A DNA stretch of 64,000 bases from Lingula anatina (GCF_001039355.2 NW_019775528.1:37969-101968), one strand, 5' to 3'; positions 22,373 through 36,833 are shown, counted from the stretch's first letter. The notes: a model not told the origin generated them from the letters alone. A program made the numbers and translations.

Positions 22373-22416
<44 letters not shown>
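22371..22416. repeat. (CT)n microsatellite at gap edge
   Basis: CTCTCT run immediately right of the N gap. Confidence 0.9.
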
Positions 22417-22420
<4 letters not shown>

Positions 22421-24883
22421 TATTTACGTGACAGACCGCGGGTCAGTGCCCCCAACTTCTCACGTCTGTTCAGGATAAAACCATTCTCACATCAATACTT
22501 AACTTATACGAACTCATAAAATCACCGGTGATTAATAAACGGGTGACGAACGGCTGTTTGAATGAAGTTGTGTTTTATTTTGGATAATTAGATCGCACAA
22601 AAAGTCCTTGGATATGACAGTCCGATGAAATGTTTGCAACGCGGTGACAAGTTAAAAACAATAAGAATATGGAATAACACACACGCGCCCACGAACGCGA
22701 GCAATCACACGCGCACTGTACTAGTGCGCGCGCGCACACACACACACACACAGACAACAAAGTGCTATCTAAAGGCAACATATTATGTGCGGAGAATATC
22801 AAATGAAATGATTTTCTTGGAACTATATACGGCTTTAAACATAAATGAGATTATTTCTCTCATTACAATCAAATAATTGATTTTTAAAGAAAATCAATAC
22901 TCAAATACAGCACAATGCACAACTTTCACTCATGATCTCTGCAACTTATGCTGACACAATTTTCTTCATAATTTCTAAAAAAAAAACTTATCGGACTGCC
23001 TTAAGAGTTCCTGGCATCCTAGTATTGTTTGACAATACAGGTAATTCCCATTCACATTCTGATGAACATATCACTTTCTTGAAGTAGCAGATCTAGAATA
23101 TTCTTCTCTTTGATTTTACTCCCAACTGTCTTAATTAGTCTGCTTTTCTGTCAAAAAAATCATCAATTTGATAGATGTTTAATGTTACAGTATTGGCTGC
23201 ACTCACTGATTAACAAGCAAAGTGTCCTTGGGGTTCACAGCATGTAATCAAGCTCTCCATGCGAATAACGACTTCATCAATCACCAAGTTTACGAAGGGA
23301 AACATTAAATGGGCAAAGGCCTTATTAGCTTTTAGCGTGTTTTTAACAACATTGGATGAACACTGTTGTGTTCTGATGACTCTCACGGAAGAGCACATTT
23401 CTGCCCGACTTACTCCATTTCGTTCTCAGTCTGGTACAAATAAACAAAGGGAACCGAAGGTAAGGAATAAATGATTTGAAAGATTTCACCTAAGTTAAAA
23501 CAACGATGAAACAATTGGATCTCTTTATGAATTGATGTTTTTCGACATCACGTCACGTCACGTAGCATCCTATAGATTCTAAAAACTCAAGGTGGCCAGT
23601 CCGATACCTAATACAAGCTCGAAAATAGGTCTAAATATTTAGAACAAAAGTTTAGTCCACTCACACCCAGGGGAAATCAGTAGTAGTTTAACTGATTGAA
23701 ATAGTGTGTCGTGTGTGTCTGTTATAACAAGAAAGGCATTTGATTATGTTTCTGGCTTTTATAATCTATTTAAGCGGACTATTATATGTATGGCTTCATC
23801 TTGGACTGAAACTGAAAAAAACATTGTCTGGAATTTCAGCCCTATTTTCGCTGGCCTATTTTTTTTCTTTTTTGAGTGTTTGAGCAAATTCCATGTTTTT
23901 ACATAACATAACAAAGATGTCATTTCCGTTTTGAAGTCTGATTTCAACACAGATATCATAAAAACCGCAACTAATTATATCCAGGAGATTAAATTAAAAA
24001 AAAGCAGGCCAGGAGATGAAGCCTTAATATCTACGTCATCCCTCCACATGAGACAGACTTTATTGAATATTGGATTTGGCAACCTAAAAACCACCCTTGA
24101 CTCTCAGGGTGGTAATATGAATCTAATCGCTTTATCTCCTTGATAGTCTAGCGTAAAATAGCTTCTAATGAGCCATACTCTCATTTGTGATGACATAAGA
24201 CCATGGAACGAAAAACTACGTCTCTATTTTCCTCCTCCGTAAAAAAAAATAATAAAATGTTATAGCGTTTTTTCGCTTGATATTTTCTGATAGGATCTTA
24301 TCAACAGTGTTTTCATTTGTAATGAAACAGAAATTTGCATCGGTACTGTTATATCCTGCTCTATTAAAAAAATAAGAACGAAAGTTAATCTATTTGAATG
24401 GAATATTTTTTCAGCAGGTTTTCTCTTATCTTTAAGGTATTATCCAACGTGAGCAGAGCTACATGTAGCAGGAATGGTCCGTGTAACAGAAGAACTTTTA
24501 AATTTCTTTTCGTTTCACGAAATGCCCCCCCCCCCCCACACACACACACATATCGCCAACAGATATGGTCCGTGTATAATTTTTTTTCTGATTTCTGTCT
24601 TTTCTGTCTTTTTTTCCCAAGAAATGGAAAACATTCCATATAGTTGCACAAATCGAGTATAACCATCATAGCTGTGAGTTTTTTCTCTATAACCAGGAAA
24701 GCCACCTCCTTCGGCGCTGTTTAATTGGTTTCATCGAAGCGTACCAGGGAATAATCCGAAACCTCAAGTATCATATATTTGGACTAATCAGGCTCGGAGC
24801 TGTGTAACTAAAAGGAGGATCTGTAACCCAGGGAATTCCGTTGTGTTTTCCACGATAAAATAATTGAAATAAAATGATAACGA

Positions 24884-24886
24884 TGA

Positions 24887-24925
<39 letters not shown>

Positions 24926-24926
24926 A
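24884..24926. repeat. (AAAT)n microsatellite
   Basis: Perfect AAAT/TAAA tetranucleotide run. Confidence 0.9.
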
Positions 24927-25677
24927 CCCTTAAAACTTCCATTCCACTAAACTTGCGATTTCGAAAGTTGAAAAAAGGGTACATTTTCTTAGTTCTCCTC
25001 TCAGCTTGAAAACCAACGAACTACAAATTAAGGGACGGGCACTCCGTGTCATGAAACTGGACAAAACGCTCAGTGACTGACCCCTAATGCCTTAATGTGG
25101 CCAGTCCCTAGTTACCAAATCACTGCTGACCAATATGACCGCTTCAGTGGTCACAAACCGCTGGCGAAGTGGCTGAAATAAGGCCAAGTCACCTCTTACT
25201 ATTTTCATATAAAGCTATTAGCACGCCGTAATTGCTGATATTTATATATTTGGTGAACTAATGAGAATTGAATTTTCGTCGTCCATTATTGATGGTTTTC
25301 TTCCGATCAGCTGTATTGCTCATGTGCGGCATGCTCTGCCAACCAAATAAACTATTTCACTACTTGATGAATTAAACAAACAAACCCAAGTTTTATAAAT
25401 TTAGATAAATCAGAAGAATTGGGCCATAAAATGTATAATCTCACCCCTGCCTAGGACAGTTGAATTCACAGCTGAAACCGTAACATTGAATAATCAACCC
25501 AGGTCCTTCGCAGTCAAAAAGAAGTAAAACCACAACCTATTTTGCCTGAAACGCCGGCACCATCCGCACTAAGAGAATCGTCTGTAGCACGTCTCCGCCT
25601 CGAGCATCGACTAACCTACCTCGTAACTGTCTTAATATCATAAAATACAGAAAACACAACACAACACATGTACTTAC

Positions 25678-25790
25678 CTGCACGGCCAGAATGCGGTCGT
25701 TAGCCTCAATGCTAGACGGCTGGTTGGCCGTGACGAACGGGCATTCGTACACAGTGAGGTTTATTTACCGCGCGGTCGCTAATTGCCTAC
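25678..25790 (-). other. Candidate non-coding first exon of adenylyl cyclase
   Basis: On the minus strand a GC- and CpG-richer stretch ends in GGCCGTGCAG followed by GTAAGTACATG, a near-perfect donor. The reading frame through it has no ATG start and a stop a few codons upstream, so it is read as untranslated. The next plausible minus-strand acceptor is that at 16092-16094 just above the cyclase ATG. The link is inference; the 5' limit is approximate. Confidence 0.4.
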
Positions 25791-25799
25791 CCGTGTTGC

Positions 25800-28305
25800 C
25801 TCAATAGAACGCACAGAGGCCAGATATTGACTCGATACACATTTTTACCAATGACAATTACGGATTTCTCTTATTCATGGCCGATGGCCCGCCTTTCACG
25901 GTGACGTTGCCCAAACATGTATGTTTACTCTAAAACTCAATACAAACTTCCCATTGGCATGTGAACAGTTTCGTTACTCATATGCCCGGGCCCATGGTAA
26001 TCATGATGTTGGCCAAACATTGGATTTATATGTTTGAAACACAAAGGCCAATTTTTCAAGGCCTTGCAGGTATTTTCATTATCCATATTCGCGGTTTGCA
26101 AGTATAAATGTTTTACCCTCTCGCTGTATCTTCACGTATCACCAGAAGGGCTGTAAGATGAAATACATGGGCTAAGTATTGCAGTGGGTTTACGTTTTCA
26201 TTTTCAATGGCTGTTTTTTTTTTCTTTTTTTTTCTCGAATGCGTAAGACATTTTATAAAGATTGTAATACCTTTAATTGGACCCAATGCATACACACACA
26301 GTTGATCATAACCATGTTGGAAGGTTGTATTATTGAAGTAGGACTACACTGGTCCTAATACAAAATATTTTACTCATATTCCTTATAATACGAGGAAGCT
26401 GTGCCAATATCACTGATATTGGAGGCAAGGACTATTGTTTTTAATTAATACAATAATCTTATTAATTATTTACATTGTACTTTATCTTTTTTTATTTGCA
26501 AAATATAAAATAAACCAAACTGACGTAAATTTCTTGCCTCCAGAAACAAATTTTGTCAAACGTGTATGTTGGCATTTTAACCATTTTCATGGCAAACTTC
26601 GGTCATCATTGAGAAAATGAAAAAAAGCAGAATCCTTGGGTGATTATTTACCTCGAAACAACAATTTTGACCTTACTGCATTGAACGATTCAAAACATGT
26701 AATTAAATCCTTTAAGTAAACCCCTAACGCGATTAAACGCCTCGAGGCTTTCATGGACAAAAATTGAATTTGTCAATAAGTTGTAGAATTACCATATCGC
26801 AAACATTAAATCCCTTTTACCCTCCATAAAAAACGCACAATTCATGTTCTAACTGAAAAGCAAACGCGATAAAGCCGGGGCTTTCATTTTAGAGCGCGTT
26901 AAGTTTTACTATCAAGCAGTGGAGGGCAAATATTACTGTTTACATGGCGATCAAGTTGAAACTCCGAGCCTAGTTCTCCCGCACTTTGGGCGATTGTAAG
27001 GCGTCAGAATAAGAAGAACATAGTGGTAAAAAAACAAATGAAATAAATTAAATTTGGCATATTAGAATGGACATTTTGGATATAGAGCTTTTAATGCTTA
27101 TACTGTATACACGAATAATGTTGTTTTTTTTTTTAATAAGGCCTACATCCGAAATCGAAAGACTGACGCAAACTTCTGCCTTACGTTTGTCTTCGAAAGA
27201 TACGGCAATAATGACACTACTTAAGATGATGCATAGGCAATGCCAACTCACCCAGACAACATTATTGTACGAAAAATCGACCGGTGTAAAAATGTCACTG
27301 AAGATTGTGTATTGACTGTGATGCCTCTTACGTGCAATAACTGTTAGATTCGCATTTCATCATGATCAGATGAGGCGAGAAAAAAATTCTATTGATCGAA
27401 GCGGAGACAGAATTACGACATCCTGATTGCGGGCCTAGGATGATAGGTGTCGCTTCCATCGTGACAGTATGTTTCTTTTGGTAAAACTGGATAAAGCGCT
27501 GTTAAACTGTCTGTTACACGGTCTTATCTTTCTATGATTCACATCATTTTTTCATTTTATTTATGTATTTTTATCTATCTATGATGATAAAATGCAAAGT
27601 TTTCTAGCCGATTAACCATGAAAAAATAGGCCTACACACGCGCACAAATCAGTGTACACACGCGCAAAAAGGAGAGTGGAACAAAACATGAACAGAAGCA
27701 CAACTCGCTATTTATCTTTTTTTTGCCAGATTCACTGGAAACGCGCACCTTACGCCATTTAGCCTACCCGTGTCGCTGAACGATGACAATTCTCATAGAG
27801 CAAACAAAGCAGCATCGCGCGTCGACAAATAATCAATACGAAATAAAAGACCGGTTATTCTCTCCACGGATGTCAGCGTGTTTTCCCTTCCATTGTGGCT
27901 GCCCAATGAAACGGACTTAATGGTCAATGATTAACAAACACATCAGTGTGAGCACCCAGAGACGCTATTGTGTGTTAAAGAGATCAGGTACCTCGAAATG
28001 ACGCACGAGGGACGACTTCTAAGTGTTTCCCTGCTTTTAAAAGCTGGCGATCCAACGCCACATAATAAAGGCAGTGTCAAAGTAATTAGCTAGGCTTATT
28101 TCGCCAGTTATTGGCCCAATCTGAGAGTGATCTAGGGTCATTGATGAATTGATGAAAGTATTGAAAACGGATATGGAAAAATTGATCAGTTTTAAGATCT
28201 GTTTTATGTGGTATGTTGATATATCTGGCTTCATTGTAAGGGTATGCCCCGTATCCATGGTGCACCTGTACCATAATAAACTGATTCGGTGACGAGGTGA
28301 AATTC

Positions 28306-28383
<78 letters not shown>

Positions 28384-28763
28384 GTGAGTTTGTGTGAGCA
28401 AGAGAGAGTGGAAAATGATAAATAAAATATTTCAAAAATATATGCAACCTCAGATATTCAAAGGTGCTTGATCAGAATCTACATGTACGGCACCAAATAC
28501 ATTTGTCTGCATATGTATTGCGAGAGGTGTTATTACGGAGGGGAAAAATGAACATTGAAAACTAAAGCAAAGTGTCCTGTGTTTGTGAGATATTGGTGAT
28601 ATTTGCTGTCAGATCAATCAGGTCTGTTAAATCGATCTCAACCTTATAGCAACCTTATAGCCAATATCGATCGTGTCCTTGAAAAGACACTAATCTGGGG
28701 CATTTAACATTAATGTTGGACCCAGGATTTGCCAAGGGGAGTAGTACAAATATTTAAAAGAAA

Positions 28764-28809
<46 letters not shown>

Positions 28810-29929
28810 CAATAGAAGACGGGAATTTTACTGTAATAATTTCTCTCATAACCACACACCCTCCTCTTGCGAACATCAACACGTGTTTGACTGCGTTGTG
28901 GCTGGTTAAATTGCTACAGATGTGCTCTAATTACCTTTCTCAACTACCACAATCCTTCACAAGCTACCACAAGCCTGGCGTGTCTGGTCTGAAAACAGCA
29001 ATTTAAAAATATGACCATCAAGGGTCCGTTTCACAGATAAACCCCAGCCCAATTTTTTAGACCGCAAATTTGACCCCTTTCCGTTTAAGATAAAATCCTG
29101 TTCCTCTGAAATGAAGTAAAAATATCGCTCTGAGATGTTGCGTGTAAATGTTTATGTAGCTATGCTTTTCTTCTTTTTAAACGGACACACAATCTCATTT
29201 AGAATTGTTTTGAAAAGACTAAAAATAAACAGTCTTATGTATACTTTTTTGTTTTAGTTTAAGTCGTGTGAAAGACGTTCAAAGTATTTCCTTATACATT
29301 TTCACTTAACACAATTAAACAGTAAAAGTAAAAGTAAAACAGTAAAATTAAACAGTAAAAGTATTGTTCTAAAATGTTATCTGTAAATCTAGAGCCTAAA
29401 TGTACATGAAGCTATATGCCTTTCTTCTTTTTAAACGGACAAACAACCTCATTAAAAAAAGAAACATAGAAATGAATCCTTTTTTTAGTTTAAGTCGCGT
29501 TACAGGGAATCGAAGTTTTCCTAATTTTTTTTTAAAAAATAGGAGGGTATCAGATAATAAAATCCCCGTATCCTGTTAAGCCTTCATATATTTTAAAAAC
29601 CATCAGACAATATTTTCAAAAAGAACAAAAGGGAATGCCAAATTGGGAACTTCCTTATTTCACTGGCATTATGACAAATAAAAACAGGCTGATAAAAGGA
29701 GTGACATTCCGGCCTCGTGACCCCAGCGTGTGACCTATTTTCCAACTTTCAGCCAATCAGATGCAAATCAGTTCCCTGTCGTGGTAAAGTTCGACGAGGG
29801 AATAACAAGCTTCCGGGTTGGGTTTTCCAAAATTTTGGTCGAGATGTAGCGCTGAAAGAATCCTTATATGTGACCGCTACGACATTTGACAGCCCTAGAG
29901 GTCGATCTGTGCGTTTTAAGATCAACACG
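25800..29929. other. Putative divergent promoter region
   Basis: About 4 kb between the candidate minus-strand first exon and the plus-strand receptor start. No coding exon seen. Contains a long (AG)n run (28311-28380) and a (TAA)n run (28768-28808). A TATA-like GATAAAAGG is at 29691-29699, about 230 bp upstream of the receptor ATG; its use is not shown. Confidence 0.45.
28311..28380. repeat. (AG)n microsatellite
   Basis: Uninterrupted AG dinucleotide run of about 70 bp, followed by TGAGTGAG. Confidence 0.97.
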
Positions 29930-29989
29930 ATGGCTGAATTTGGACAGAAAACGATGTTTCTGAACGTTTCCTCAGTGATTTTATTTGCG
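29930..29989 (+). CDS. Receptor-like gene exon 1 (signal peptide)
   Basis: ATG in a CACGATGG context, then 20 codons ending SSVILFA, and donor GCG|GTAAGT. Joined in phase 0 to [10 protein letters not shown] of exon 2 it makes a typical signal sequence. The frame stays open upstream to 29717, so an earlier start cannot be excluded, but only this ATG gives a clean leader. Confidence 0.72.
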
Positions 29990-32379
29990 GTAAGTTTAAA
30001 AAGTTATTATAGCCGCTACAGCGTGTAAGTGTTAATGGTGGCACATCTGATGCAAGTGTCAAGATAATTGGTCAAGATTAAGTGTGATGTTTAACGAGAT
30101 TACTGCAGCTACTGTCCGAGGGTTAATTACTTTGTGGGAATTTACTGTAATACGGCGTTTTAATTGGCATTCTAATCCTTCTGTTTGATATCGATTTACT
30201 AAAGCGTAGCAAGCCCACTGTATCCATACTTATTACCCCACATTTGCATTTCAAAAGTAACTGTAAACTGGAGTGCTAAGGTATTTAGGTTACCCTTAGG
30301 CTGACACAATGTTCTTATTATAAAGTGTTTATATACATTTATGTCCTAGTACTGATATGATTAATGCATCTGAGTAAATAAATAGATAAATAAATAATTA
30401 AATAAATAAGTGATTAAATGAATTCGAATGAATAAAAACAGAAATGAAATAGAAAAATTGAAAAGATAAAGAAAAGTAAGAAAGAAATGAATGTAATGAT
30501 GTAACAATACAAAAACTGATTTTGAATATTTATTGATCATCAGAAACATTTTAATATTTGGAACTCGTGTCATATTCTGTGTGTATGAAATATAAAACAG
30601 TGTGCATTTGTTTTGCATCAAAACTGTATGTGTGTGAGTGTTTTTGTATATGTGTGTGCATGTATGTGTGTACATGTGCGTGTTTATGCATGTATGTATG
30701 TGTGTGTGCATGTATGTGCATGTGTGAGAGACGTCTGTGTATATGTGTGTATGTGAGTGTGTGTGTGTGTGTCAGAGAGAAAGAGAGAGAGAGTGTAACA
30801 CAATCCCATCTGACAGCCAGACTTTCTATTTGAGAGTAATTATGAATTAGGCCAATTTTTTTTTTTTTTTTTTTTTTGGGGGGGGGGGGAGGGTGAGAAA
30901 TGACAAGTAATTTAAGGTGATATTAAAAACAGTAGCATGGATGTTATTTCAGATAGGTCAAGTGTATGTTTTTCTCCATTGATGTCCTCAAAATTGTTGA
31001 TTGTACCCATAACCAATTTATCAAAAAAAAAAAATGATGTTTTTTTTTTTGGCCATACAGCAAATGTCAGCTTAAACGGAGTCGGCATGATCAAAGATAT
31101 CACCTTTTAACACAGCTATGTGAGAGATGTCAACTTAACAAAGTGTTAATTATAAGCAGTCACTGATAATTACTATTAATATATTGATAATTTAACACCC
31201 TGGAGTACAACTGAGTGCATTTAATGTTTGTAAAAGGATTCATTCCATAACTGTCTGAACTCAAGTATTTATTTAGGGTTAATTACATTGATATTTTCAT
31301 ATTGCTTTATGTCAATGAAGAATAGTATGTATGAAAATGTATTATGATTTATGAAGAAAGGTGGAGTGCATATAATTGGAAGGGGGGAAATAAATAAAGT
31401 AATTGTCATCTCACACACTTTGTGTACAATAGCAGCAAAATATGATTTGTGCTAACATTTGCCAATATAGCCAAGTGCTAAAACCAACTTAAATTGGCTA
31501 ATTAAAATTGGGTTGATTTGACTTGTTTAAGTCTTATTTAAACTACTTGGAGAAAAAAAGTGAAGTATGTGAAAAAGTAGTGAGTTAGCTAAGCCAAAAA
31601 ATTGCTAGCACTTACCAGCCATTTTAATCTCTTTTTTTCATAATTTTGTGTTAGAAAGACTTCATATAAATATTTAATTTATTTAAGCTAACTAAGCTAA
31701 ATTAGTTTTGAAATAGTTGGGTACATTGCTATTGGCAGTGGTGGGTTTATGGGGGGGGGGGGTCAGGGGGGTCCTGCCCCCCCCTTTCATTTCTGGTCCC
31801 CTCTTGAAATTAGAATTCTGACTAGTTGAATCATAGTTCTAAACCGTACCAAATGGCACCGTTTGCCCTCTTAAATACCAAAAATTTTCGGGGACCTTCA
31901 GCGGGCCCCAGATCCCAAGCCAAGTGGGGAGGGGGGGGGGCAGTTTCGTATTTGCAGACCCCCCTTCAAATAATCCTGGATCTGCCCTTGTATTGACCAG
32001 AGGGAATTTTACCTATGCCGGCTTCCAAGAATACTTAGACAATCCTCTCCAACTTCCTCCCACACAAATATGGAGACAAAAACAATATTGTGTAATCAGG
32101 AATGTGTGTTAGGGTTATATGAATCATAAAACTAATACTCATCATAATTATAAAAAATTTCTAGGGCTTGACGGAAAGCTGTTGGTTTATGTGTACATGT
32201 ACGTACCATTCTTTTTGGTTTATTTCTCGAAGTCAGTGGTATAATGAAGTAGAACTAGTTGAATTAAGACATTATGGGCTCTAATGATTGACACTTCGGG
32301 CAGGATATAAAATTTGGTATTTACCTTGTTAAGCACTGCATTAATTTGCCAGCATGTTGCTAAAATAGTCTATCACTGG

Positions 32380-32425
<46 letters not shown>

Positions 32426-34433
32426 GGGGGGACATGCACTTGTAGTGTCGTAATAACATGAGCTCAGGCATCATTAACAATTGTTTCCTTCTGCCATCTC
32501 CAGTCTTGGTTTTATGATTGCACATGGCAAATTAACGACTCAATAAGTAATACTATGGCGCAAACACAAAATTAGTGATATGAATATCACACATAAAAGA
32601 GCGTGGACAATTTGGCTAGCTTTCATCTGGGTCTCTAGCTGTTTACATTTGGGCTCTCTTCTCAACCTGAATTATTTTCAGTAAAGGAGCAGGGGTGGAT
32701 CCAGAATTATTTTCTGACAGTCTTTCAAGTTATCTTTGTTGATTCATCCTCCATTTTGACCATCTTCTGACATAAAAAATAAGAGGCCCTTCTATGTAAA
32801 CTTGAAAAATTCTGACAGTCTTTCGATGAACCACATACCTAATGTACCAAACAGGTAGGAAAGCTTATTAAGGTTTTGTGATTTGCATTGCCACTAATTT
32901 TATGTTTGTGCCATGATATTGCAGTTTGAGCCATTAAATCATCATTAATTTTGCGTACACAAAACCGAGCCTTGAGATCAAGAACGTCCAGCTATTTCTT
33001 TAAAAAGGCCTGGAGGTGCTTTTGTACAGTGTCTTTGTGTGCATATATGCAGTATAAAAATCTTGTGTGGATGCATGAGTGTATATTGAAGGTGTCATAA
33101 CTATACAGTAGCAATTTAACAAAGTCAAAAGTTCAATATACATGTAATTGTGGTCCACCAAACTGGCCATTATACTCTGTTGTCCTTTGACATTTAAACT
33201 GAAAGCATTGTATCTTATCTATAATTGTTGATTAACCCAACACATTCATCACACCTTAACCTTTCCACTTAAATCGTAGTTTCTGATCAGTAATAAACAG
33301 AATAGACAGGGGTTAAGGTCACTTTCGAAACAAGCTGATATGCAGACTAACAGATTCCCAAATCAAATACGGCCAATCAACTTGAAAGTTTGCCGCATAA
33401 TCCCTAAAAGACAATGAATAGATTCTCTGAGGGGATTATGCAGCAAGCTTTCAAGTGGGTCAGCCATATTTGATCTGTGGATCTGTTAGTCTGCAGATCA
33501 ATTAATTAGCTAAGGTTGAGAATATGGCCTAACACTGAATAACTATTCCAAAAAAGAATCTGTCCATTTAAACCATTGTATATCATTTTAATTAAAATTA
33601 CGAAACCACTCATAGAGCACAGGCCTCCGACAAGATATGATTAACTAATAATTAACCATAAATAAATTAATGAGTAATTAGTGAATGAATGGATCATCAC
33701 CTTATCACCTTTAAATTTGCCCATTGATCCTGAAAATTTGATCAAAATCCATTCAAGCAGACAAAATTGGGTGAAAATTACCCTCTACCAGGGCCACAGT
33801 TATTATTATGTGAACATTTTTTCTGAGGCTAGTAACTGATATAACTACTTCCAAAATCACTCAGCTTTGAACCCAAATAAACCTTATCATACAGAGAAAA
33901 GTCGCCATTTTAACCAAGGACATATCTGTTCATAAATATCCAGTGAAAGTTGAAACTCAATCTATGGCCTTGGTAAGTGAAAGCTTACGGTGTAACCTCC
34001 GAGATGGAGGTAATAAACTTTGGAGACACAGAGGCATTTTAATGAACTGACTGCTTTGCAAAAGAACTCAAGTCTGGAAATTTTTTTCTAAACTTTCAGA
34101 CCAGGATTTGAGTAAACTGTGACCCAGAGTAAGTTAATGGCAGTAATACTACACCTTTGTTATAACAAGGAAGATATCATAGCAAATGTTTCACTCCGAT
34201 ATGAACTGAAGTTGGTTTATCTTGAAATTAAATATATAGATTTTTGGCTTTTCTTCCTTTCTTTCTTCCTTTTTGTTCCGTGAAAGGCTTAATTGTGAGT
34301 TGTATTTGCGCTTCTTTTTGTGTCAAAAATCTTCAACTGTATGGTTGCTGGATTTTGGATTAAATGTAAAAAAAGATTAGGAAAGATAATAATGAAATGA
34401 AACGGAATTTATAAAATAGAAATGGGGATTTCT

Positions 34434-34482
<49 letters not shown>

Positions 34483-36281
34483 GGGGGGGGGGGGAAGGAG
34501 GATTTTTTTCTTACTGTTTCTGACTAATCATTTGTTGCAGTGTTGTACATGTGTCTGATACCCAGGCAAGGGTAACATGGGGCTTGTAGAAATTTTGATA
34601 CAATCTCATGGTATGAGCACACTTGCAGTTCAGCATAATTAAGTAAAGGTTGAGCAATCTATATGGAAAAAATGAAAAGATATATATTCACATAGGGGGC
34701 GAGGGGGGGGGGAATTAGAGAGTGGGATGACTTGTACATATGTATATCAGAAAGCATTTCATTTAAAGTGTCAAGGAACTGGTTATTACTTGTTAAGAAT
34801 ACTTAAAACACTAAGTTAAAAATTAAACAGGTAGCAAAGAGTTGGGAGAACTTTATCTGAAATGACCCATATTTATTATAAGGTTGGTCTTTCACCTGCC
34901 TGCCAGTCCAGTATGTAGTAGCAATGGCGACGTTTACACTGCCCTTATCAAGAGAAAGTGTGTGATGTCCATGAACATGTTTATCTGCGAATAAAGATTA
35001 AAATGTTTACATTAGAAGCTTTTAACATTTATTGTTTTTTTAACTGTGTTGATTACAATTAATCTAATGGGTACACAGCACATTCATCGTATGCCTAGGT
35101 TTATTAAGATACTTGATGATGGCATTTAAGACCAGGGCCCCGTATCTCGAAAGCATCACACATTGTGACCAAGTGCAAATGTCTTGATTCCATAACTCGC
35201 CCATACTCGCCCCATATATTACACTGTAGCCTCTGTGTGATATCGCTATTCGCCATATGCCATGCTTTCGAGATACAGGGCCCTGAATTGAGTTAAATTT
35301 AATGCATGCAGTCAGCTTTCTTTTAAAATTTACCTATCACATACCTGTGTTAAGAGCCCATTCTATATTTAATCAGCTAGCTGACAGATTTAGGACATAC
35401 CTTATAACAAATGACTAAATATTGGACAAAGGAAGAAAAACAAGCACTTGTTTTCATGCAAGCTTATCAGATTATGTATTTGAAGGACTTAAAAGTGTGT
35501 TCACTGATATAAATATTTGAGAGAGAGAAAGGGAGAGAGAGAGAGAGAGAATGTGTGTTGGTCATTTTGTTATAAAGGCATCAGTAACTTGGCAAAGTGT
35601 TGTAGCCAAAATAACAAATTCAACACCAAATCAGTAAATATTATCGCCTTTAGCCAAGATGTTGGCATGACATTTTTCTAAGACTCTAACAGTCTGCTGA
35701 CAGTAATCTCTCAGCTCACATTTATCTCATAAATTCTGATAAAATTTGAAAAAAAAAATTAATTTTATCTCCCAAAATAAAGTTCTCAAAATAATTAAGT
35801 CCTGTTCATTTTAGAGATAATAATTTTAAGTTGCAGATAGATGTATAGGTGAAAAGGTAATGGCATTTAAATTAAGGCAAATCCAAAATGTCAGATTGGA
35901 TTAGATTTTAGAGATTTATCAACAAAGAGATGATGTCGAACCAGGAACTTCGCCTTTGTTTGCCAGTGATAACAATTGCTATATTTGCTCAGGCAGTCTC
36001 AGGCGCTGCAGTATGTACATAGTTATGGGAAATGTTGAATGATATATTTTCTTAAAGGTTTAAGAAGTCAAAATATAAGTCATGAAGGCCTTTTTAACAT
36101 TGAGCATTGAGCGGTACCAGTACACATAGGTGTCGTGTGCATTGAGAGTGCCTTTATTAAAAATATTAATGATTATGATAATGATCATGATTATAATAGT
36201 AATAACTTTTCACTTAAAACTGATCTGTTATACTTATTATTGACATTTGTATATCATCTTATGTAATGGTACATAATAAGG

Positions 36282-36325
<44 letters not shown>

Positions 36326-36802
36326 AGGTATAAAATTAAGAGGCTGGCCTTCAATATGATTTGTCAGAAGCTAATATAGATTGATATGAAATGAGAAATC
36401 AACATTATTTTTAATTAGAAAAATTAGATCCAAAAGTTAAAGCCTGTGAAAAAAATGATAAAACAACTGAATTTTTGTAAAATTAGTAGTGATTTGCAAT
36501 ATTGTACCTTTGGTCAGGTGGCTTGTGTATACTTTTTTATTTACAAAATAAATTGCTTTTGTAAAAAAAAATGGCCTATTTCCCCAGAAAGGATCGGATT
36601 CACTGTTGTTTACTGGGTAAATATATCCAGGAAGTTTTTAAGTTAAAAAACTCAAAGTTAAAAAAATACGGAGGAAGTACAAAGTTGTTGCTTTACTAAG
36701 AGCTAGGATCCAAAATAAACTGGTTTTGGATTCCAGATAGAACAAAGCTGCTGAGTTTGCTGATGTTTTCACATCATTTGTTTAATACTACTACTTATTA
36801 TT

Positions 36803-36833
<31 letters not shown>

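Larger units (their letters stand above)
16131..25677. other. Non-coding stretch upstream of adenylyl cyclase coding exons
   Basis: About 9.5 kb, probably the 5' UTR intron of the adenylyl cyclase if the exon at 25678 belongs to it. No convincing coding exon. It holds two fold-back elements (16773-16930, 18225-18474), large CT/CA and GT/GA arrays (19405-19645, 20060-20416), a 21-bp tandem repeat (20651-20720) and the assembly gap at 21820-22368. The many Ser/Leu, Thr/His, Val/Cys or Arg/Glu open frames here are microsatellite readings. Confidence 0.6.

Noticed and set aside
21631-22519. Long open frames of about 250 residues across the N gap
   Set aside because: Almost all residues are X from the 549 N; the remainder is CT-repeat translation.
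23210-23474. Overlapping 62-71 residue frames on both strands
   Set aside because: No recognised domain, no convincing splice borders and no second copy; could be chance or an old transposon fragment.
29717-29929. N-terminal extension of the receptor-like exon 1 frame (from MTPACDL)
   Set aside because: The frame is open, but the extension would bury the signal peptide; the ATG at 29930 has the better context and gives a clean leader.
36446-36646. 66-residue plus-strand frame ([10 protein letters not shown]...), also present in the right copy as a longer frame
   Set aside because: The two copies are in different frames after an A-run length change, so there is no sign of coding constraint; intronic.
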